Positions 12,339 through 22,240 of a stretch of 64,000 nt of DNA are shown here, piece after piece. The DNA comes from Magnolia sinica (taxonomy: Eukaryota; Streptophyta; Magnoliopsida; Magnoliales; Magnoliaceae): contig NC_080587.1 of NCBI RefSeq assembly GCF_029962835.1, positions 53,659,528 to 53,723,527 of the forward strand, written 5' to 3'. The position numbers were made by a program, and so were the translations under genes. The notes beneath the pieces are model-generated. The model was not told the DNA's origin, ran no database searches, and was given only the letters and a program-made list of their open reading frames with translations. Each line of letters begins with the position of its first letter. The first letter of the stretch is position 1.

Positions 12339-12440
12339 TTGGGAGAGGGGCAGGTGCGCGAGAGAGGTTTGAGGGATTTGGGCTTTGGGAGGGGTGGGCA
12401 GGAGAGGTGGGTTTTGGGAGGGGCGGGCATTTTTAAGAAG
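12060..12440 (-). other. GA-rich stretch with an exon-like segment on the minus strand
   Basis: On the minus strand about 12070-12190 reads as a Lys/Arg-rich open frame (core ARKSRSKDISSSDPTT) ending at a GTTAGT that could be a splice donor. The neighbouring 12220-12440 is dominated by GAGA and GGTTTGGG words, including a (GA)n run at 12303-12336. It resembles the 5' end of a host gene captured by the transposon, but I cannot name a family and it may be chance. Confidence 0.3.
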
Positions 12441-12467
12441 TGGATTAGCTACTTCCCCTGCCACCAG

Positions 12468-12941
12468 CCATTGCTTGGTGGTCGGTGCTTTGTGGGCCCC
12501 ACTATGATGTATGTGTTTCATCCATTCCGTTCATCTATTTTTATAGATCATTTTATAGTATGGAAGGAAAAATGAGTTATATCTCAATCTCCAGTGGACC
12601 ACATTACAGGAAACAATGTTTAATGAACATTGACCATTAAAAACATTTTGGGGGCCATAAAAGTTTTGGATCAAGCTGATATTTATTTTTTCTTCATCTA
12701 GGTATTTATGACCTAATCAACAGATTGGATGTCAAATAAATAATACATTAGGCCTTAGGAGGATTTTAATAGTGGATATCCAATCATTATTTTTTCCTAG
12801 TGCTGTGGTCCACCTAAGATTTATATCCCTATAATTTATTTATTTTTGTAAATTACTAAAATGATCTGTATAAATGGATAAATGGAATGGATGAAACACA
12901 TACATCATTGTGGGCCCCACGGAGCACCGACCACGGAATGG
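12468..12941. mobile_element. MITE of the GGGCCCAC family with clear terminal inverted repeats
   Basis: The left end (TGGTCGGTGCT, TGTGGGCCCCAC, GATGTATGTGTTTCATCCAT) is mirrored at the right end (ATGGATGAAACACATACATC, GTGGGCCCCAC, AGCACCGACCA). Internal words such as GGACCACATTACAGGAAACA and AAGTTTTGGATCAAGCTGAT recur in other copies in this window. It is about 474 bp and noncoding. I found no matching target duplication at these boundaries, so the exact ends are approximate. Confidence 0.8.
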
Positions 12942-13159
12942 ACAGTGACACCCACCGTTGAGACTTTCCTAGGGCCACTATGATGTTTATTTGAGATCTA
13001 ACTTGTTAATAAGTATTTAAAAAAAAGGACAATGATGATTTGAGAAAAATCAAATATCAGCTTGATCTAAGACTTTTGTAGCCCTCTAAAAATTTTTATT
13101 AGTAAGCGTTCAATCCCTACATTTTTTTTTCTGTGGTGGGTCAACTTGAGATTTTAGTT

Positions 13160-13560
13160 AGCTTGGTTAGGGATGTACATGAGCAGAGTTAGCTTGCTCC
13201 ACTCGACTCGAAAAAGCTCGATTCGACTCAGTTCGAAACTAAGTTCGAGTCGAGTCAAGTTTATTTTTTTAGCTTGAAAAAATTTCAAACCAAGTTCAAG
13301 CTTTGTTTTTTTTTTTTTTGGTTAGCTTGTTAGTACACCCACTGTCAATTCACACTTCACTATTAGCCACCCCCACTAGGGAGTCGATACCAAGACCTCG
13401 GTGTTGAAACGAGGTATCTTTCACTCAGTCTACCACTTGAGCTATGGATCAAGGTGTTAACCAGACCGAGTTCAAGCTTGCCTAAGCTTGACTCTACTCG
13501 GATTAAACCCAACTCAAATCGAACCAGTTCGGTGACTCGGCTACTTTGATATTGTTGTTG
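13160..13560. mobile_element. Degraded hAT-like MITE rich in CTCGA/TCGAG words, hosting a SINE
   Basis: It starts near TAGGGATGTACATGAGC, continues with AGTTCGAGTCGAGTCAAG and ends in CTCGGATTAAACCCAACTC-type sequence. Self-complementary CTCGA/TCGAG content is typical of a foldback MITE. The right terminal repeat is not clear. It is split by the SINE at 13304-13468. Confidence 0.5.
13304..13468 (-). mobile_element. tRNA-derived SINE with poly(A) tail and 11-bp target duplication
   Basis: On the minus strand it begins near GGTTAACACCTTGATCCATA, carries a box A-like TAGCTCAAGTGGTAGA and a box B-like GGTATCGACTCC, and ends in an A-rich tail (the T run at about 13305-13319 on the plus strand). 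It is flanked by AGTTCAAGCTT at 13293-13303 and 13469-13479, a perfect 11-bp duplication. One caution is that the host MITE is itself rich in similar words. The internal promoter would be RNA polymerase III type. Confidence 0.8.
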
Positions 13561-13579
13561 TTCACCAAGTGTTTGATGA

Positions 13580-14720
13580 AATGACTCAATGAAATGTAGC
13601 TACGATGATGTATGTGTTTTATCCACACCGTTCATCCATTTTTCTATATCAAGTTAGGGCATGAGCTCAAAAATGGGTTAGATTAAAATCTCAAGTGGAC
13701 CCAACATCTCGGTGGATTTATGACTTGATTTTTGAGCCCCAGGCCCACCATGGAATGGTGCATCTAACTGATTGGGTACATTCATTTTTACAACTCATTT
13801 TAGTAGTTAAGCCCCAAACTTAAAGCTATCCATAGCTCAAGTGGACTACACCATAAGAAATAGTGGGGAAAACGGCATTCACCATTAAAACTTTTCTAAG
13901 CCCCAAAGTGATGTTTATTTGTCATCCAACCTATTCATAGGGTTGAAAGTCGGGCGGGTTATGTCGAGTTGGTGCTCAACCCTGGCCCAACCCAAGATTC
14001 TTGTACCTCAACCCTAACCCAACCCAACCAAACCTCGGGTTGGGAATTCTCATCCCAAGCCCAACCCATGCGGGTTTGGTTGGGTTGGTCAGGTTGGTCA
14101 GGTGAATACATGTTAATATTTTAATGATTACATTAGTTTATTATATTTTAATACACATCTTATTTTTTATATTTATAATTTTATTAATTACGTACGTCGT
14201 TATTTATCGTAAAGAACTTCATTTATTCTAAACAAACAAGTTAAAATATAGGACAACTACTCATTTAAAAGTCGTGTTGTGTAGCACACAATCTATTTGG
14301 GAGAGAGAAAAGAAACATTTGTACATCCAAACAGCCCGAGCCCAACCCAAGATTTATCGGGTTGGTGTTTGTATAGCCCAAGCATAAGATCAGAAACAAT
14401 AGATATTGCCCAAGCCAAACCCAATGTCGAGTCGGTCACGGGTTGGTCGGGTTCAACCCGCCCAACTTTCAGCCCTACCTATTCATAAGGTTACAGGGAC
14501 ATAGATAAAGGGAAAACATATATATCAAACTCGATCCAAAAGATTTGTATCCCTTAAGAAATTTCAACGATAAGTGTTTAATTCATACTCCTATGTTGTG
14601 GTCTACTTAATCTTTGGATATATTTAAATTTTGAGCTTGTACCCTAAAAAAAGTACTAAAATGGATGGACAACATCAATAAGACGCATAATTTGCGATAG
14701 GGCTCACAAAGTTTACTTAA
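13580..14720. mobile_element. GGGCCCAC-family MITE copy split by a hAT-type MITE
   Basis: The two halves (13580-13937 and 14478-14720) carry the usual family words in order (TATCCACACCGTTCATCCAT, CTCAAGTGGACTACACCA, GTCATCCAACCTATTCATA, then GATCCAAAAGATTTGTATCCC and GTGGTCTACTTAATCTTTGG). Their continuity is restored when the element at 13938-14477 and one CCTATTCA copy are ignored. Confidence 0.65.
13938..14477. mobile_element. 540-bp hAT-type MITE, perfect 8-bp TSD CCTATTCA
   Basis: The ends are inverted repeats (TAGGGTTGAAAGTCGGGCGG at the left; CGCCCAACTTTCAGCCCTA at the right). The sequence CCTATTCA flanks it at 13930-13937 and 14478-14485. The 8-bp duplication and ends of this form indicate mobilisation by a hAT transposase. 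It is noncoding; the interior repeats CAACCC/GGGTTG words. Confidence 0.9.
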
Positions 14721-15414
14721 TATGCTATAGTGTACTAAATTACTCTCACGAGTGTGGGGGTATGTGCGTGTGTATTAAAAATAATAATAATAAATTATAA
14801 AATTATTATATATCCATCATTAAAATCCTCCTAGAATAACTTGTAAGACCAGCAACCTGGAAACGATGACTGATACACAACATGCAAAAATTACCAGCCA
14901 TAGAGACATCGAAAACCTTTTGTGACCCACTCATCTAGATGGATGAGGTCGGTATTGACATGAAAATGAAGGATATTGTTAGCAATGCAATGGAATTAGG
15001 AAACAAACCTGCAAAAGCCAATGCACCAGATCCATTTTTTCAGACCTGTTAAAAATTTGGATCGGATTCGGATCAACTCTTTTTGACCCATTTAGTACAA
15101 GTCAAGTCGGGTACCTAATGCAGTACAGTACTCAATTGGTAATAAATTAGTTTTAGCCATAGTTATATGCATTAATCAACTAATGTCTCCAACTAGTTGG
15201 ACTATAAGTTACGGTGCACCCAATGCATAACTACGAACCTTTTCGAGTGTGTGTGACATCTACCCCATCGAATTGGTTGGCCTCATCATGAGGGTCATCT
15301 TATGCAAAAATCCTCCACGTATACTCATCGAGTGGGCACACTTGTATTTTTCTATTTATCAAATGGCTAGAAATTATTTTCAATAGTGGCTCACCATATG
15401 AGTAGATAGGGCTG
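14721..15414. other. Unclassified stretch with one splice-flanked exon-like segment
   Basis: On the minus strand, a segment of about 130 bp between an acceptor-like TTTTGCAG (about 15010) and a donor-like GTAATTTT (about 14890) has one frame containing NTDLIHLDEWVTKGFRCLYGW, interrupted upstream by a stop. It may be a captured exon but I do not recognise it. The rest holds CAAGTCGGG-type repeat fragments and nothing else I can name. Confidence 0.25.
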
Positions 15415-15870
15415 ATTTTTGCAAATCCCCATGGCGGGGCCAAACTCTGTCCATCCATTTTTTTGATCCACACTGTCCATCCATTTTTTTCATTGCCATG
15501 CAAATGTCAAGCCAAAAACTTGAAAACCCAAAGCTCAAGTGGACCACAAGAAACAGTGGAAATGCTGATTTAAACTGTTGAAACCTTTCTAGTGCCCATA
15601 GTGATCTTTATTTATCATCCAACATGTTCATGAGATCACAAACACCTGGATGAGGGAAAAAAATCAGCATGATCCATAATTCTGTGGCCCCCCAGAAATT
15701 TTCAATGGTATACACTCAATTCACATTATTTCCCGTGGTGTGGTCCACTTGATCTTTGGATATAGCTAATATTTAGGATCTGGACTTAACATTAAGTATT
15801 AAAATGGATGGACAGTGTGGATCAAATACATATATCATGGTGGATCCCACAGAGTTTACGCACTCAATCC
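15415..15870. mobile_element. GGGCCCAC-family MITE copy
   Basis: GATCCACACTGTCCATCCAT at about 15463 is mirrored by ATGGATGGACAGTGTGGATC at about 15804. The interior has CTCAAGTGGACCACAAGAAAC and GTGGTCCACTTGATCTTTGG in the expected opposing order. Noncoding. Confidence 0.65.
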
Positions 15871-15889
15871 CTTCCCGCAGAATACTCAG

Positions 15890-16225
15890 CCGCGCACAAG
15901 TGGGCAAGAGTTCTTGAGAACTTTTTGGGAATTCATCAAGGTGTGACTTGAGTCCAAAATCTGAATGGTCCATGTGATGCAGAACTCCATGAAACCCCAT
16001 TGACCCAACTTTTACTTTGATTTAAAACATTGGTGGGCCATGACAAATGAAAACATTTTCCTACCTTGATTTTCATCTCTCTTTTATATGGCCCACCAGA
16101 GTTTTAAATAGGTTTAAAAACTGGTCCTTGATGGCTTCATAAGATGCTAAATCACATGGACCATTCGGATTAGAGGTCCATGACATGTGTGAAAAAATGT
16201 GCACATGCGCAGGTGCGTATAAGTG
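15890..16225. mobile_element. Palindromic MITE centred near 16068
   Basis: The left half (GAATGGTCCATGTGATGCA, ATTTAAAACATTGGTGGGCC) is mirrored in the right half (GGCCCACCAGAGTTTTAAAT, ATCACATGGACCATTCGG). The outermost words (GCGCACAAGTGGGCAAG and TGCACATGCGCAGGTGCG) are only loosely paired, so the ends are approximate. Confidence 0.6.
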
Positions 16226-16262
16226 AGCTTGCCTTATTGAGTAACGTCAAGCCACTGCCATT

Positions 16263-16520
16263 TTGAAAGAGAAAAAAAGGGTTGATAAAACCCTACGACT
16301 ATCAATGAGGAGGAGATGGAAGGGGGTAATTGCAGCGCCGAGATTGCAGAGACGGAGAGAGATTGCAGAGAGAGAGGGAGAGAGATTGCAGAGACGGAGA
16401 GAGATTGCAAAGAGTGAGGGAGGGAGGGGAAGAGAGATTGCAGAGAGGGAGGAGGAGAGCGCTTACGATGGAGAGGCGAAACCTTCAAGGGAGTCTCCAC
16501 AATAACTTAGTTTGATTGAG
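16263..16520 (+). other. GA-rich low-complexity segment with an 80-codon open frame
   Basis: The sequence is an irregular repeat of GATTGCAGAGACGGAGA and related words, which leaves frames open by chance; the translation is an Arg/Glu-rich repeat (EIAERE-like). GAGGTAAGT at about 16517 looks like a splice donor. With the PPR scrap 220 bp downstream, a captured first exon is possible but unproven; low-complexity DNA is the simpler reading. Confidence 0.3.
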
Positions 16521-16740
16521 GTAAGTCCTTCCCCTCAGAACCCAAAACATTATCTCGATTGATTTTGTTCTTGCTTTCATTTGAAAATAAGTAGATCTTG
16601 TGCTTTCAACAGCTTCTAGCTACAAATATTACTTGAATCTCGTTCAATTTTAAGGTGGGGAAATGATTTTTTTTTCTTTTTGATGTTGCTGGTCGGAATC
16701 CCTTTTGGAAATCGTTTTTCCTTGTGTTCTATGTTGGAAG

Positions 16741-16854
16741 ATGTTGTCGATGCATGTAAAATGTGGGATAATGATTGATGCCCGCCAGTTGTTCGATGAA
16801 ATGCATGAAAGGAACTTAGTTTCTTGGAACACCATTATAGGAGGGATGGTTTGA
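16741..16854 (+). pseudogene. Pentatricopeptide repeat (PPR) gene fragment
   Basis: The 37-codon frame contains KCGIMIDARQLFDEM followed by ERNLVSWNTIIGGMV and a stop. These are hallmark words of plant PLS-type PPR proteins, where the A..LFDEM.ERN..SWN pattern joins two repeats. Nothing upstream or downstream in any frame continues the PPR series, so this is a scrap rather than a gene. PPR proteins bind organellar RNA; this piece cannot. Its position inside the CACTA core is compatible with gene-fragment capture, but an older retrocopy remnant is also possible. Confidence 0.75.
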
Positions 16855-18593
16855 GTTATTTCATCTGATTTATGTCATTTTCTTTGGTTCTCAGTAGTTG
16901 TAATTCTCTATATCTAATTAACAAGTTGGCTAAGTTTCTAAGCCTAGTTTATCCAGTGTAAACTGAATCAACCTTCACGGCAAGTTTCAAATAGACTTGG
17001 TAATTTCGTCAACCACAAATCCGAGATGACATTAGCACATAGAAATATTAAAACAAGTTCCAGCCATATGAAACCATTAATCATGCATTACGATACATTT
17101 CAAGTGATTTCTTCTTCTTTTTTGAATTTTGTATTCTAAGTTGAAATTTTTTATTTTATAGATGTTGAATTCCTGTAGAATGGGGATTGTTTCTTGTGTG
17201 GATGGCCTGATGAATAATCTACCATTAGAATTAGGGATTTTGGGGCTTACAAATTTGAATGTGGACACCGAATTGGGGTTTTTATGATTTTACAAATTAG
17301 GGATTTAGGGATTTTAGGATTTTGGGGATCTGAGGATTGAACCAGAATTAAGGATTTCTGATTTACATGGATGGATGGTTGGATGGTTAGACATGTACAT
17401 ATGCATGGATGGATGATTGGATTGGATGCATTTATATTATTCAAACTCATTCTGGTTACTATTGCACTGATATTTTACAATGACATGTGCTTTTAAACCC
17501 CCATAAAATGGGAACTTATCATGTATGCCTCTTTTTGCAATTATTTGATTACTAAATGTCCCAAAAAGTCCAACCAGTTCAATTATAAGTCCCGAACCAA
17601 CCACAGGCTAATCATTTCAAAGTATTGCAATTGGCATGTTTGAGTTAGGTGCAAGGGTACTAAAACCTATATCTGTACTCATGTTGGACCTGAAATGAAT
17701 GCCCATATTTATACCTAGCATGTGTGTGTGTGTGGTCCCAGTTACATCCTGTGTATGTTGAGGATGGGCAAGTTTGCTCTGGTTGAAAAAAAGGGGCCAG
17801 TTTGGTCATTATTGCATTTGTATTTTTAGGATGGACCTTTTGTCATTTCTTTTTCAACTGCCCTTCTCTTATTGTAGAAGGGTAGGTCACATACAGGCAG
17901 AACAACCATTTTTAGGCAATGACATGACAAAGACCACCTGATGACTAGCTCACATCTTGCACATTTTGGCATATGGCTTCTAGCATTAGGATTTTGCAAT
18001 CCTATAGTGTATCCAAACACATGATAGCCAAGAACCCCTATTTCCATATTTCTTGTTACCCAACCATCCTCTGTAAATGGCAGTCTTGTCACAAGAAATT
18101 TCTAAAGGGGAGTTATTTGACACTCTGGCAAGTACATAAGACATTTGATACATAGACATGCACTCAGATATTGTATATGTAGCATACATTAAATTAAATC
18201 AACTCAAATATACTAAATTGTGGAACTGTTGTCCCAAAGTTACATTCACAAAATCAGATTGGTTGAGGAATTCTAATCTTTGATTCATGGACACTTGTTC
18301 TTTAAAATAAGACCATTGGAAATTTTCATTTTAACTATCCATCAAACTTTCCACCAATCAAATAACCAGAAAATCGAATGAGCATAATATTTGGTTGACA
18401 ATACATCTAAACTGAAACCCTAATTTGGATAGTTGGTTGGAAGTTGGTTTGAATTACTTGTATCGTATGCAATTTCTAACTAATTTCCAAGGACCTGCAT
18501 ATTTTTTTTTTAATTTTAACTTCCCAACAAAATTTCCACTAAAACCAATAATCAAATAAATTGGCTCCTGATACACCTATTCTATATGGATTC
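16855..18593. other. Unclassified interior sequence
   Basis: No recognisable gene is present. A short GGAT-rich run lies at about 17360-17425. A minus-strand frame of 88 codons (17826-18092) has no domain I know. Composition is less repetitive than the surroundings, which could mean older unique DNA. Confidence 0.35.
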
Positions 18594-19429
18594 TGTAAGG
18601 CTCGTATCCTAGGCCGTATCATTCCATAGGCTTCCGCGGTCCTCCCAGTCGAATTCCGGCGACCCACGATCTATTGTCGGGGGTTGCGCACAACCCTAGG
18701 TCGTACTGCATATTCCAGAGTCAGCTCGACTTGAGGCTTGTACCCTTACGACCGCGCCGTCGCCGCGATTCCGACGCCGCGTCTCGCACACCGATGCGAT
18801 ACGCGAGCCAGGAGATGTGGGCCCGCGTTCAGTTCGAGGAAAACGCCGCGCGTTGCCAATTCCGAAGGAATCTCTATGACACGTCACATCAATCCATCAA
18901 TCAATTAAGTCAAATAAACCCATACCCTACCCATCACTCTCTCACCCAAAGTCAACAACACCCATACTCATTTCATTCCTTTCTTACCAACAAGTCAACA
19001 AATACCATATACTCCATTTATTACATCACATCTCTTTCTCTTTTTCAAACCAATTCTCAAGCAATCCATGAAAGCCAAAACATCCAAGCTCCAAGCTTCA
19101 TGGATAGAGCTTGTATGGACAACCTTTCTAACTCTCATCTCCACCCTCCGAAATCAATCTCGACCGTTGAATCGCACCCTCTGGATCTCTAGGATGCGTT
19201 GATGGAAGAAGAAAGTCCAAGAAGAAGGCCGATTGGTGGGTGCTTCTCTCTCTCTCTCTCTTGTTCATTTATTTTGTGTATGAAGATGTGATTGTGTGGC
19301 CCACTTAATGAGTTGTGAGATGTCCAAACCGTTCATCAAATGGACCTCACTTTGATGTGTGTATTACCCGCATCATCTAACCATTTGGGTGACCCACCTT
19401 AAATGTATGTCTTAGGCAACCGTCCAGCG

Positions 19430-19512
19430 TCCAGAGACACTGGACGTTGCAACTGTGAAGTATGAGCTGACAGTGAGTGTACTAACATCCAAAAAAAGAA
19501 AAAAGAAAAAAG
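19430..19512 (+). mobile_element. 3' remnant of the same SINE family as 13304-13468
   Basis: GACAGTGAGTGTACTAACAT followed by an A-rich tail matches the 3' end of the SINE at 13304-13468 (GACAGTGGGTGTACTAACAA plus poly A). The tRNA-like head is missing. It sits inside the solo LTR. Confidence 0.6.
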
Positions 19513-20989
19513 GGGGCTTTTGGGATGGGCTGCTGATGTAGGCCCCACCTTGATGTATGTATAAAATCCATGCCATCTATTTCACTTCTCAGCCCATTTT
19601 AGACGTTGAGCCAAAAGATGAGGCTGATCTAAGAATCAAGCGAGCCATACCATAGGAAATAGTAGTAGTTACCATTCTTGATGTTTTAATTTGCCAAATA
19701 TGCTGCATATTGGTCTTGTTTGGCTTATCTTGAGCCGTAGAAGCCAATGGACGGGACGGATTTCCCTGATGAGGGCCCCACCTCTAAAATTTCCTCAAAA
19801 AAATAAAATAAAAAATAAAAATTACAATGCAGCAGCAGCGCTGCCGCTGCCAATATGCAGCAGGCGCTGCCTGCGGCTGACGAACAGGCGGACGGGCTGA
19901 GGCTCACGGCCCCAACTGTGGGCCCCACGTGATGTGTTTCAAACATCAATACCATGCGTTTGGTGGGCCATCCTCCTAGCTACAGTCCACCCAAAAATCA
20001 GTCGTATATGGAACTCAGGTGGGCCATACCATCTAAAATCATGTGAGGACATGCCTAAACATATAAAATTACTCGGTGGGGCCTACCTGAATTTTGGATG
20101 CAACTGAAACTTGGTCTGAACCGTCAGTCCAGTGGGACACACATAATGGGTGGACTGGATTTGGGGACCACATTCCAGTGAGCCCCCCCTAGTCCACGTG
20201 ACTTTATCAACAGTTGGATGGCAATAAACATTACCGTGGGCCCATGGTCCACGGGACCCGTAAACAATTTGGATGGCAAAAAAACATCACAGTGGGCCCT
20301 ACCCAAGGCCCACGTGACCTTATAAACAGGTTGTATGGCAAGTAAACATTGCAGTGGGCCCCTGGCCCATGTGACTTTATCAACAGATTGGATGCAAGTA
20401 AATATTACAGTGGGTCCCATGATTGTTTGACCCTATCAACAGGTTGGATGCAAATAAATATTACAGTGGCCAAGGTTGGATGACAAATAAATATTACGGT
20501 GGGCCCAAGGTCCACGTGACCTTATGAATAGATTGGATTGTGAATAAATATTACAGTGGGCCCTAGGCCCATGTGACCCTATGACCAGTTTGGATGGAAA
20601 ATAAACATCATGTTGGCCCCAGTTTGGATGGACAGTATGTTGGGCCCTAGGTTGGGTGGATAATAAACATTTTGGTGGGTCTTACTTAAGACCCATTTAT
20701 GTATGTGTTGTGTCCACAATTGTGGACTTCCATCACGGAATATGTGACTTATCTATGCCTTCCATCCCTATGAGACCCACCATGATGCATGTGTTTCATC
20801 CAACCGTCCAACCATTTTTGGAAAATGATTTTAAGGTTTGGGACGAAAATAAGACAGATTTATTTATTTATTTATCAAGTGGACCATAGTGCACGGTGAG
20901 GATTGAACAGCTATCTTTGAAATCCTTGAGATCTTATGATTAGATTGGATGGGAAATAAATGTTATGGCGGGCCTTGGAAATTTTAGTA

Positions 20990-22240
20990 GTAGAAATCAT
21001 TATCACCACTTATATTTGAGTGTGGCTCATTTGATATACAGGTGGCCATGTGATGTGGCCCACTTACCATATTTATGGCCCATTGTTAAGGCCCACCTTG
21101 TTATATATGAGGTCCCTGTGATGCGTCCCATTAGATGTATTTGGGGCCCATGGGTCGAGGCCCAATATGATGTATATAAGACCCCTTTTAATGTGTGATT
21201 CCGCCATGATAAATGTATTGTATATCCACACCATTTAGCCCGCTGGATGGTGGGACTCCTCCCCCCCCCCCCCCTCGATGTATGTATTTTATATCCGCAT
21301 TGTCTACCCGTCTTGATGGCACAGGGCCCGCCTACACTGTATAGGCCCACCATGCTGTGTGTACTTCACCCACACCGTCCACTTGTGCGGCCTGCCTAGA
21401 TGTATGTATTTTGTATCCACACCGTCCATAATGTTGGGATAGTGCTGGACAATGTTTGGTTGGCTCTGATTTACATGGATATGTTTGTACAAGTGCTGAT
21501 CATCATATGTGGGCCATGGGTGTAGTGATACACATGTTATACCTACAACTATTGAAATGATTTTTGGTGCGGCCCATATAATGAGGCCCACCTTGATGAA
21601 TTAGTGCGGCCCATTATGACGTATGTGGCCCATTATGATGTGTTTGGCCCATGTGCCGGCCATCTATTTGTCTTGTTAGGTCCATGAGACGTGGCCCACT
21701 ATGACATATCCGAGGCCAATGGGTGAGGCCCATTAGTGCAGCACATATGATGCAACCCACTTGATGTGTATGAGGCCCATTGATGTGGCCCACTTATTGT
21801 ATTTGAGGCCCACGGGTTGTGGCCCATTATGATGTAATGGGGCCCATGGGTCATGGCCCATTGAGATGTATACTCGGCCAATACGTTGTGGCCCATTAAG
21901 ACGTATTTCCGACCCATTTAGTGAGGCCATTGTGATATATTCCTGCTCATATGATAAGGACCATCGAGATGTATTTTCGGCCCATGTGAGGCGGCCCATA
22001 GCGATGTGCATTAGGCCCATGTGATGCGACCTGCTTGATTTATGAGATCATTGTGTGAGGCCATAGGCCCACTATATGTTTAGCCTTATGTGGGTCACTC
22101 GTTGGGAGCAATGTTAGTTAGATGTCCACATTGTTGGGCAATGACGATTAGATGTCCACATTGTGACCTTCCCTTAGGCCTTATTAGGCCCATTCTCTTC
22201 ATGGGTTAACCCAAACAAGTGAGGCCCATTCGCCGTAGAC
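20990..22240. repeat. GGCCCA-rich degenerate minisatellite inside the solo LTR
   Basis: The words GGCCCAT/GGCCCAC recur every 20-45 bp, usually followed by an AT-rich GATGTAT(AT) phrase. A C homopolymer lies at about 21260-21274. The solo LTRs at 39555-44337 and 44523-48526 have corresponding GGGCCT/TGGGCC-rich zones, so it is a family trait. Confidence 0.7.

Noticed and set aside
18674..19192. 172-codon plus-strand ORF
   Set aside because: It lies inside a solo LTR antisense to the LTR's direction. The corresponding block of the solo LTR at 39555-44337 has an open frame too, but the proteins differ after the first part, as expected for noncoding homologous DNA.
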